DNA of 13,535 bases from DASSBG01 sp965651365 (GTDB taxonomy: Bacteria; Pseudomonadota; Gammaproteobacteria; Xanthomonadales; Rhodanobacteraceae), in NCBI GenBank assembly GCA_965651365.1, contig CBFGSA010000075.1:1-13535 (forward strand). Reading direction: 5' to 3'. The notes under the pieces are model-generated. The model searched no databases and was not told the origin of the DNA. It saw only the letters and a program-made list of their open reading frames with translations. The position numbers were made by a program, and so were the translations under genes. Numbering within the stretch: the stretch's first letter is position 1; each line of letters starts with the position of its first letter. Below, one piece after another: positions 8,301 to 13,535 of the stretch.

Positions 8301-8720
8301 GATGGTGCTGGCGCTGCCGAAGGCATTGGCAGCGTTGACCGCCTCGCGCAGCGTGCAGTCGAGATGGCCGCTGCCCTGACCCAGCGTATCGCAACCACCG
8401 CCATCGGTATCGGCGCTGGCATTGACGATGAAGTGCGGACCGTCCTGATTTGCCGTCAGCTCGTAGGCCCCCATGTCGCAATGCGCGCCTTGCGGGCGTG
8501 TGATGCCACGTTGATCGATGTTGTTGACCGTGGTGGTATCGCTGCAGACGCTGTCGTCGCCCGCGTCGACGGCCGGCGAGCCGGACAACAGTGCCATGGT
8601 TTGCGTCGGACCCCCGTTGTCGGCCAGCGCATCGAGCCTGGGGTCGCCGGTCAGATTGCCGTCGGCGCCGGCGGTGACGGCGCACGAACCATCCTCGATC
8701 AGGCTGTGGTGCGCCGTCAC
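5316..8720 (-). CDS. Large CSLREA/choice-of-anchor Q beta-helix protein with Ig-like domains, 5'-truncated
   Basis: Secreted or surface multidomain protein without its beginning. Domain order, in residues from the first ATG (8720): end of a last rung (DGSCAVTAG) plus choice-of-anchor Q (1-88, QGAHCDMGAYEL); a CTLREA variant of the CSLREA motif (122-127) and a beta-helix (165-350); a second anchor Q (362-441); about three Ig-like domains (445-755, with AVDGT...ITDLAGNALP and ITATAKDAAGNES); a second beta-helix opening with YVNQIATGTGSGALWVNAY (763) and rungs to 1040; a third anchor Q (1060-1121, QGAHCDIGAYEL); and the tail IFADGFEDTP. The ATG at 8720 is not the natural start: homology goes on upstream (AGARDCLGSNV) to about 8757 and then stops at the head-to-head TPR fragment, so signal peptide and first beta-helix are missing. 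Probably not exported as it stands. Confidence 0.75.
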   Translation of the reverse strand: MTAHHSLIEDGSCAVTAGADGNLTGDPRLDALADNGGPTQTMALLSGSPAVDAGDDSVCSDTTTVNNIDQRGITRPQGAHCDMGAYELTANQDGPHFIVNASADTDGGGCDTLGQGSGHLDCTLREAVNAANAFGSASTISFDANVFTSAQTITLTSALPPIANTVTIDGPGADLLTIDGDQAYRPFYVGTRGALSVSGLTLARGRQSKGGAIYSNGTLAVRRVAFVTNVATNTEGGGLYLNNGNATVSASTFSGNTANGQGGAIHNHGATLMVINSSFTGNSALCPTASYGGAVYTAPGGTTTLINSTADGNAAASGGNLYSNGTLTVHNSIVADATTGGDCVAPAGATISVHNSLIEDGSCGITNGIDGNLNGDPLLVALADNGGPTRTLALQAGSPAIDAGDNALALDENANPLSTDQRGSGYPRVVGGTVDMGAFEYSDTAPPVLLSFTRQNPMAANTNADTLTIRASFSEAVQNVDVGDFAVDGTTTVGVSGVSAVDAATYDITLSGGDLAGFNGTVGLDLASGQDITDLAGNALPAGEPATDESWTVDNVPPAVPSKPDLVAAWDTGVSSDDNVTKMSTPGFSGTAEVGVTIVLHSDIDGVLGSGIVPGNGNWYAAAANPMSEGEHVITATAKDAAGNESAASSALSVTIDTTPPVASIFSDYSGSVNASFYVTIDFGESIFGFSDADITVSNAHINPFNVNTKRFGRRVTPTGPDPSTIQFAIAPGSVTDKAGNANVWGPYFSINYDTSVAGPMCYVNQIATGTGSGALWVNAYTDLQSALTNPRCGEVWAAMGVYKPTSGNANSVSFKLRSGVRVYGGFAGTESEREQRAPDANPTILSGDIGTPEDSDHSWHVVDVSGADGDTVLDGFTITGGQATDQAPPDDAGGGILNEGGSPYLHNLVIEGNSATFGGGMANSSGAAPVIEDVTFSGNSAVVGGGLINSGALLALLNVTISGNQASGGGGGGLAQAGTAYVNNTTISGNSADHGGGIYAGSGTSLTMSNSIVWGNSASTGGDEIENLEPSGATISYSIVQGSGGSASWDTGIGQDGGGNLDANPLLGPLADNGGATPTLAIAPGSAAIDSGDDGSCEETDQRGVVRPQGAHCDIGAYELRDEIFADGFEDTP
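5326..5330 (-). promoter_or_regulatory. Shine-Dalgarno site with ATGA stop/start overlap
   Basis: GAGGA on the minus strand, 6 nt before the ATG at 5319, lies within the last codons of the upstream gene (Glu-Asp of FEDTP). The TGA of that gene (5318-5316) shares two bases with the ATG. This arrangement is typical of translational coupling and fixes the start of the downstream CSLREA gene. Confidence 0.7.
5358..5417 (-). repeat. Coding direct repeat, QGAHCDIGAYEL copy 2
   Basis: Second copy of the anchor-Q end repeat, in the same orientation as 3095-3154, coding DQRGVVRPQGAHCDIGAYEL near the C-terminus of the large protein. The centre (atgtcgcaatgcgcgcc) is shared exactly with the 8458-8516 copy. 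Confidence 0.65.
8458..8516 (-). repeat. Coding direct repeat, QGAHCDMGAYEL copy 3
   Basis: Third copy of the anchor-Q end repeat, close to the truncated 5' end of the large protein. A companion repeat coding LADNGGPTQTMA lies nearby (8593-8630) and matches 3228-3262 closely at the DNA level. Confidence 0.65.
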
Positions 8721-8757
8721 GTTGCTGCCGAGGCAATCTCTGGCGCCAGCGTTGCCT

Positions 8758-9510
8758 GCGGTGCTGGCCGAGCGGCGTGCCCGATTGGGTCCGGATCATG
8801 CCTACGTGGCATTGACACTGAAGAATCTGGCGCTGGCGAACATGAAGCTGGGTCATTTCGACGCAGCCGGGAAGGAACTGCGCCAGGCCGTCAATATCCA
8901 GCAACACGCGCTCGGACCGGACAGCCCGGCGCTGGCCGGAACGCTGGCGAGCCTGGGAAGGTTGCTGCGCTTTTATGGCGATCCGGCCCAGGCCGAGGCA
9001 CCGCTGCGGCAGGCGCTGGCGATCTGGCGCGCCAGCACGGGCAATGACAACATCCGCAGCGCCAGCGCCATGGTGCCTCTGGCGGCCGTACTGCGCAAGC
9101 TCGGCCGGCGCGACGAGGCCGGGACGTTGCTGCGCAAGTCACTGCGCATTCGCCAGCAGCTTGGCGAGCCTGCCGCCAGCCTCGATTTTCCGCGCCTGTA
9201 CCTGGCCCTGCTCGATATCGACCGGGGCAATCCCGAACAAGCCGAACCCGCCCTGCAGCGCTGCCTGAACGACTGGCAGCGCGCCTATGGTGCCGACAAT
9301 CACAACCTGGTCTGGCCCTTGCTGGGACTGGCGCGAATCGATCTTGCACGCGGCAATGCCGCACGTGCGGCACGACGCGCGCAACGCGCGCTGGACATCG
9401 CGGTCAGGTCCTACGCTCCCGGCCACTCGATAACCCGCGAAGCGCGGCAGCTACGTAATCAGGCGCAGCAGGGCGGCACGTCGAACGCCAGCGCATCATT
9501 GCCTGGATGA
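8758..9510 (+). pseudogene. TPR-repeat protein, C-terminal fragment
   Basis: About 250 residues of tetratricopeptide repeats of the kinesin-light-chain type: LAERRARLGPDHAYVALTLKNLA, a second unit with HALGPDSPALAGTLASLGRLL, then LRQALAIWRASTGNDN and further, weaker units to AVRSYAPGHSITREARQLR, and a short polar tail. Such arrays usually form the C-terminus of larger proteins, for example membrane Ser/Thr protein kinases in Xanthomonadales, and mediate protein contacts; here the front is missing. The frame stays open upstream only because it runs antisense through the beta-helix gene (an in-frame ATG exists at 8518), but the protein there is not TPR-like. No start codon or ribosome-binding site of its own is evident near 8758. 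It converges on the GGDEF gene with 26 nt between stop codons. Confidence 0.65.
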
Positions 9511-9536
9511 ATCATCTGCGGCACCGGAAAGGCATC

Positions 9537-10607
9537 TCAGGCCGCCGCGACGAAGCGATTGCGCCCCTGTTGTTTGGCCTGGTACAACGCCTGGTCGGCA
9601 CGCGCAAGGAGTGCCTCGGGCAGCAAGGTGGTGTCGGCACTGACGGTCGCACCGCCAATGCTGACGGTGAGCCAATCTGCCGCAGCCGAGTCCGGATGAC
9701 GAATCTCCAGCGCCTCCACGCGACGGCGCAGCAGTTCGGCAATTCGTCGCGCCTGCGTCGAGTCACAGGCCGGCAGCAGCAACACGAATTCCTCGCCGCC
9801 AAAGCGGGCCACCGCATCACTCTCGTCACGCCGTGCTTCGGTGCAGGTGCGCGCCAATTGACGCAGGCATTCATCGCCGAACAGATGGCCGCAGGCATCG
9901 TTCAGTGCCTTGAAATAATCCACATCGATCAACAGCAGGGACAACGGCGCCCGACTGTGTACCTGGCCCCTGCAGGCCTCGACCAGGGCGGCATCGAAGC
10001 TGCGCCGGTTGGCGATACCGGTCAGTCCGTCGCTCATCGACATCGCCTCAAGCCGCCGGTTGGCCTGCTCCAGCTCGCGTACCACCCGCGCCAGATGAAT
10101 GCTGCCGGCAACCTGACGTGCCACCGCATCAAACATGGCGCAGGCGCCGGGTGAGAACAGGCCTGGATCGGCGCTCTCGAGATTCAGCACCCCCAACAGA
10201 CGGGCACGATGCCGGATGGGCACGAGATATTCCGAACGCACCGCATCGTTACCTGTCACATAGTCCGGGTCGATCCGCACATCCTTGACCAGCTGTGCCT
10301 GCCCGGTACGCGCGCAACGCCCGGCCACGCCCAGGCCCACTGACCACGGTCGCGTTTCTGGCGGCTCCAGGTCCATGCTGCCGGCATAGACTTCCTGCAC
10401 GAAATGCGAGCCCTGGTCATTGAGCAGGATGATGCTGGCAATGGCCACCGGCATGCGCCCGACGATACAGTCGACAATCCGCTTCAGCACCTCGTCCAGG
10501 GTTTCGCCCTGGCTGGCCTGCAAGGATACTTGCGCCAGCATTTCGGCCAACGCCGCCTGGCGCGTGGCGGTATCGTTGTCTCCCCATGGCAGGTCATGCT
10601 GGCTCAT
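9537..10607 (-). CDS. GAF-GGDEF diguanylate cyclase
   Basis: Predicted to make cyclic di-GMP from two GTP under control of an N-terminal sensor. With the ATG at 10607 it has 356 residues. A GAF-type sensor covers roughly 20-175 (VGLGVAGRCARTGQAQLVKDV, RSEYLVPIRHRARLLGVLNLES); a short coiled linker (VVRELEQANRRLEAM) leads to the catalytic domain with DGLTGIANRRSF, the metal-binding IDVDYFKALND, GHLFGDECLRQLA and the signature RFGGEEF. The inhibitory-site RxxD that should end five residues before GGEEF reads DESD, so feedback inhibition by product is probably absent. No membrane segment is seen, so it should be cytosolic. The frame is open upstream to an ATG at 10682 and a GTG at 10745; 10607 was preferred because the extra residues fit no domain and the longer forms would crowd the divergent deaminase promoter. 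Its ribosome-binding site is weak. Confidence 0.93.
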   Translation of the reverse strand: MSQHDLPWGDNDTATRQAALAEMLAQVSLQASQGETLDEVLKRIVDCIVGRMPVAIASIILLNDQGSHFVQEVYAGSMDLEPPETRPWSVGLGVAGRCARTGQAQLVKDVRIDPDYVTGNDAVRSEYLVPIRHRARLLGVLNLESADPGLFSPGACAMFDAVARQVAGSIHLARVVRELEQANRRLEAMSMSDGLTGIANRRSFDAALVEACRGQVHSRAPLSLLLIDVDYFKALNDACGHLFGDECLRQLARTCTEARRDESDAVARFGGEEFVLLLPACDSTQARRIAELLRRRVEALEIRHPDSAAADWLTVSIGGATVSADTTLLPEALLARADQALYQAKQQGRNRFVAAA

Positions 10608-10711
10608 TTGGAGCCATTGTGCCGTGGTACTGAAAAACCGCAAGTTCGTGCACATGATCGCGATCGCAACTTTCAGCACCATGATTGCACCCAGGAACCG
10701 CGTGCCGCGCG

Positions 10712-10720
10712 TGCTAAAGT
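10712..10720 (+). promoter_or_regulatory. Possible extended -10 for the deaminase gene
   Basis: TGC followed by TAAAGT looks like an extended -10 element 31 nt before the deaminase ATG, in the gap between the divergent GGDEF and deaminase genes. No convincing -35 box stands at 16-18 nt upstream, so support is weak. Confidence 0.25.
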
Positions 10721-10751
10721 CACTGCGTCGAGTATTCCGGGACACAGCAAC

Positions 10752-11189
10752 ATGGATTCATTTCTGCAAAGCGCAATCGAGGAAGCACGCCAGGGGCTTG
10801 CCGAGGGCGGCATTCCGATCGGCTCGGTGATCGTGCATGACGGGCGCATCATCGGCCGCGGCCACAACCGCCGCGTGCAGCAGGGCTCAACCGTGTTGCA
10901 TGGCGAGATGGATGCCTTCGAGAATGCCGGACGGCAGCCGGCCCGCGTCTATCGCCAGTGCACGCTCTACACCACCCTGTCGCCCTGCCCGATGTGCAGC
11001 GGCGCCATCCTCCTGTACGGCATTCCGAAAGTCATCGTGGGCGAAAACCGGACCTTCATGGGCGAGGAAGCGCTGCTGCGCTCGCGTGGTGTGGAGGTCG
11101 AAGTGCTGCAGAACGACACCTGCATCGCGCTGATGCACGATTTCATCGCGGCCAGGCCCGAATTGTGGAACGAGGATATCGGGGAATAG
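10752..11189 (+). CDS. Fcy1-like cytosine deaminase (CDA fold)
   Basis: A 145-residue zinc deaminase, most likely converting cytosine to uracil in pyrimidine salvage. The CDA signature is complete: H50-G-E52 (zinc ligand and catalytic Glu) and PC79-P-M-C82 (zinc ligands). Beyond this it closely resembles yeast cytosine deaminase Fcy1 as I remember it: GGIPIG near the front, GRGHNRR with the substrate-contacting Asn (N39), LYTTLSPCPMCSGAILLYGIP, VGENRTF (F102), and the end RPELWNEDIGE against yeast RPQDWFEDIGE, with the lid Trp139, Asp142 and Ile143 all kept. This separates it from TadA, which acts on tRNA and lacks that C-terminus, and from the unrelated E. coli CodA. The start is the only ATG in front of the first helix; the ribosome-binding site is poor (cggga, 13 nt away). 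It is divergent from the GGDEF gene. Guanine or another base as substrate is not excluded. Confidence 0.88.
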   Translation: MDSFLQSAIEEARQGLAEGGIPIGSVIVHDGRIIGRGHNRRVQQGSTVLHGEMDAFENAGRQPARVYRQCTLYTTLSPCPMCSGAILLYGIPKVIVGENRTFMGEEALLRSRGVEVEVLQNDTCIALMHDFIAARPELWNEDIGE

Positions 11190-11225
11190 GCCAGTATTGC
11201 GGCATTGCGTGGCCTGCCGCCTTAT

Positions 11226-11310
11226 GGTGGATGCGCTCGCGAGTCCGCTTGTCCACCCTGCGGCTTATGCAAGGTCTGGCGCCGGGTGGACAAGCGCAGC
11301 GCAGCCATGA
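11226..11310. repeat. Pair of opposed REP-like elements
   Basis: Unit 1 (11226-11258, minus orientation) reads gggtggacaagcg ... agcgcatccacca, with ggtgga/tccacc arms. Unit 2 (11284-11307, plus orientation) reads gggtggacaagcgcagcgca and then decays. Between them cgcttgtccaccc (11246-11258) and gggtggacaagcg (11284-11296) form a perfect 13-bp inverted repeat around a 25-nt loop. The gggtgga...agcgcagcgcatccacc consensus is a common dispersed repeat in gammaproteobacteria, from memory. It sits 36 nt after the deaminase stop and may end or stabilise that mRNA; there is no T tract. Confidence 0.7.
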
Positions 11311-11353
11311 GACGAAGTCGCGGGCCATTCATCCTTTGATCCGGATTTCGCAA

Positions 11354-11359
11354 TATAAT
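11354..11359 (+). promoter_or_regulatory. -10 box of the ahcY promoter
   Basis: A perfect TATAAT 12 nt before the riboswitch begins, so transcription should start a few bases upstream of the aptamer. The matching -35 region is poor: nothing close to TTGACA stands 16-18 nt upstream, and TTTGAT at 11335 is only 13 nt away. The position relative to the aptamer supports the call. Confidence 0.7.
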
Positions 11360-11371
11360 GACCGACTAACC

Positions 11372-11441
11372 GCCGAGGGGCGTTGCAACTGTGCAATTGT
11401 TCAGCACAGTCAGGCTCGGTGATGATCAATGCAACGGCGCC
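11372..11441 (+). promoter_or_regulatory. SAH riboswitch aptamer
   Basis: Senses S-adenosylhomocysteine and raises ahcY expression. The conserved core ccgaggggcgttgcaac is present. P1 pairs ccgag (11373-11377) with ctcgg (11415-11419); a hairpin pairs ctgtgc (11389-11394) with gcacag (11404-11409); and the pseudoknot pairs gttgca with tgcaac (11430-11435), extended by gcg/cgc around a bulge. The order and the caggctcgg ... gcaacggcgc signature match the known SAH class, which is found upstream of ahcY in many proteobacteria. The ahcY ATG lies 42 nt downstream. Confidence 0.95.
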
Positions 11442-11442
11442 C

Positions 11443-11475
11443 GATTGATAATTCTTCCACATCATCAATCCGGAG
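11443..11475 (+). promoter_or_regulatory. Expression platform and ribosome-binding site of ahcY
   Basis: gattgat (11443-11449) and atcaatc (11464-11470) form a perfect 7-bp stem ending one base before the Shine-Dalgarno GGAG (11472-11475, 8 nt from the ATG). The bases 11461-11467 (atcatca) can instead pair with tgatgat (11420-11426) in the aptamer linker. The two helices exclude each other, as expected for a switch that controls access to the ribosome-binding site. The pairing is seen directly; the regulatory role is inferred. Confidence 0.5.
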
Positions 11476-11483
11476 AGCGCAAT

Positions 11484-12911
<1,428 letters not shown>

Positions 12912-12914
12912 GAG

Positions 12915-12942
12915 CGGGAGTTGGGAGTCGGGAGTAGGAAAG
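12915..12942 (+). repeat. GGGAGT heptamer array, left side of the four-helix-bundle cassette
   Basis: Three exact 7-nt units of the form N-GGGAGT (cgggagt, tgggagt, cgggagt; 12915-12935) followed by a degenerate aggaaag. It starts 3 nt after the ahcY stop. The final aggaaag lies just before the next ATG and serves as its Shine-Dalgarno site. The array is inverted relative to 13328-13355 and can pair with it. Confidence 0.8.
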
Positions 12943-12945
12943 CAC

Positions 12946-13323
12946 ATGGCATTGAAGCCGGGACACTACCGATTGCATGTTTGGCAGGAAGTCATGCGGC
13001 TGGTCAAGCAAATCTACCTGACGACCGAGCGCATGCCGATTCCGGAGCGTTTTGGTCTGCAAAGCCAGATCCGGCGGGCGGCCATCAGCATTCCGTCCAA
13101 CATTGCTGAAGGTGCCGCGCGAGGCAGTCTACTGGAGTACGCGCGTTTCCTGCAGATCGCGCGCGGTTCACTGATGGAACTCGATACCCAGCTCTGGCTT
13201 GGTCACGACCTGGGGCAGATTGATTACTCCGACGAGCTCAAAGACGCGATGGAATCGGTCCTTCTCAAACTCAATGGCCTGATCAAGTCCAAGAAGGAAC
13301 AATGCCGCAACAACGACCGGTAA
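12946..13323 (+). CDS. Four-helix-bundle protein, 23S rRNA intervening-sequence (S23/IVP) family
   Basis: A 125-residue, basic, all-helical protein of the family found in 23S rRNA intervening sequences; the accessory protein Avd of diversity-generating retroelements is a relative. The hallmark run is complete: LHVWQEVMRLVKQIY in helix 1, then FGLQSQIRRAAISIPSNIAEGAARGS, EYARFLQIARGSLMELDTQLWL, and a last helix (DELKDAMESVLLKLNGLIKSKKE). The biochemical role is not established; nucleic-acid binding is suspected for relatives. The ATG at 12946 has an AGGA site 6 nt upstream. No reverse transcriptase or variable repeat is nearby, so this is not a visible retroelement. The gene is framed by inverted GGGAGT arrays and occupies nearly all the space between ahcY and proB, which suggests that it arrived as a cassette. 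Confidence 0.93.
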   Translation: MALKPGHYRLHVWQEVMRLVKQIYLTTERMPIPERFGLQSQIRRAAISIPSNIAEGAARGSLLEYARFLQIARGSLMELDTQLWLGHDLGQIDYSDELKDAMESVLLKLNGLIKSKKEQCRNNDR

Positions 13324-13327
13324 GCCC

Positions 13328-13355
13328 ACTCCCCACTCCCCACTTCCCACTCCCG
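13328..13355 (-). repeat. GGGAGT heptamer array, right side of the four-helix-bundle cassette
   Basis: Four units on the plus strand, actcccc, actcccc, acttccc, actcccg, which are the reverse complement of N-GGGAGT. It begins 4 nt after the four-helix-bundle stop and ends 7 nt before the proB ATG. The last three units can pair with 12915-12935 over 21 positions with two C-C or T-C mismatches and one G-U wobble. Confidence 0.8.
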
Positions 13356-13362
13356 CTTCACC

Positions 13363-13535
13363 ATGCAACCCAAGCCATTTGACGAACAGAAGGTACCGTC
13401 CTGGAACCGGGCGGTGTTGAAGGTTGGCAGCAGTTTGCTGGCGGCCAATGATGGCGGCCTGAGCACACGGCACGTACTGGGCCTGGCGCAGTTCATTTCT
13501 TCGGCCCATGCGGCCGGGCGCGAGGTGATCCTGGT
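13363..13535 (+). CDS. proB: Glutamate 5-kinase, 5' part (cut by window end)
   Basis: First enzyme of proline synthesis, phosphorylating glutamate with ATP. Only 57 codons are in the window: MQPKPFDEQKVPSWNR, then the conserved kinase opening RAVLKVGSSLLA (17-28), GGLS, and the helix leading to GREVILV. This fits the amino-acid-kinase N-terminus, where the KVGSS lysine and glycine bind phosphate. No purine-rich Shine-Dalgarno site precedes the ATG, because the upstream bases are the pyrimidine-rich heptamer array and cttcacc. The next possible in-frame start is a GTG inside RAVLKVG, so 13363 is the best choice. It follows ahcY and the four-helix-bundle gene on the same strand. Confidence 0.88.
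   Translation, partial: MQPKPFDEQKVPSWNRAVLKVGSSLLAANDGGLSTRHVLGLAQFISSAHAAGREVIL

Noticed and set aside
8718..8720. ATG at 8720 as the true start of the large beta-helix protein
   Set aside because: Homology continues upstream (AGARDCLGSNV), there is no signal peptide for an exported family, and the ATG falls in the middle of a rung.
7536..9047. Plus-strand open frame of 503 codons spanning the beta-helix/TPR join
   Set aside because: It is antisense to the beta-helix part and out of frame with the TPR part, so neither half gives a plausible protein.
9511..9536. Bidirectional terminator between the TPR fragment and the GGDEF gene
   Set aside because: The 26-nt gap has no stem-loop or T tract.
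10656..10665. Palindrome gatcgcgatc between the divergent GGDEF and deaminase genes
   Set aside because: It could be an operator, but a 10-bp palindrome of this composition is common by chance in GC-rich DNA and no second copy was seen nearby.
10752..11189. TadA (tRNA adenosine deaminase)
   Set aside because: The pocket residues and the C-terminal WNEDIGE match yeast cytosine deaminase, and the protein lacks the TadA-type C-terminal helix.
12946..13323. Avd accessory protein of a diversity-generating retroelement
   Set aside because: No reverse transcriptase, template repeat or variable target gene is visible, and the gene lies between two housekeeping genes.
12915..13355. GGGAGT arrays as a CRISPR
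   Set aside because: The units are 7 nt long, tandem without spacers, inverted to each other, and no cas gene is present.

Overview
The window is GC-rich bacterial DNA. The gene content suggests a gammaproteobacterium, most likely Xanthomonadales/Lysobacterales: a 906-residue phosphoenolpyruvate carboxylase, an ahcY gene under a SAH riboswitch, a glutamate 5-kinase starting next to it, REP-like repeats, and secreted CSLREA/choice-of-anchor Q proteins ending in a short F-x-D-G-F-[E/D] tail. The order-level assignment is from memory of such genomes and is an inference.

Layout. 1-262: 3' flank of ppc with two palindromic, REP-like repeats. 263-2983 (-): ppc. 3056-8757 (-): broken and chimeric genes for secreted right-handed beta-helix proteins (CSLREA and choice-of-anchor Q domains, Ig-like domains). 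Within it a piece of an alpha/beta-hydrolase gene, cut at both ends (about 3463-4288), lies between the front of one beta-helix gene and the tail of what looks like another. At about 8757 a beta-helix gene without its 5' end meets, head to head, a TPR gene also without its 5' end (8758-9510, +). 9537-10607 (-): GAF-GGDEF diguanylate cyclase. 10752-11189 (+): small cytidine-deaminase-fold enzyme that closely resembles yeast cytosine deaminase. 11226-11310: pair of opposed REP-like repeats. 11354-11483: promoter, SAH riboswitch and a likely expression platform. 11484-12911 (+): ahcY. 12915-13355: four-helix-bundle (23S rRNA intervening-sequence type) gene framed by inverted arrays of a GGGAGT heptamer. 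13363-end (+): 5' part of proB.

How the genes relate. ppc (anaplerotic oxaloacetate), ahcY (SAH removal in the methyl cycle) and proB (proline synthesis) are intact-looking housekeeping genes (proB is cut by the window end). The deaminase fits pyrimidine salvage and the GGDEF protein c-di-GMP signalling. They do not form one pathway.

The most unusual parts are (1) the 3.4-8.8 kb region, where three abrupt joins between unrelated genes all fall at the same module boundary of the beta-helix proteins, which means either a recombination hotspot or an assembly error; (2) the four-helix-bundle cassette, which fills the space between ahcY and proB and whose flanking repeats can pair as a stem, like the intervening sequences of 23S rRNA; and (3) two mutually exclusive helices between the SAH riboswitch and the ahcY ribosome-binding site. 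All of this was read by eye; no searches or folding programs were run.
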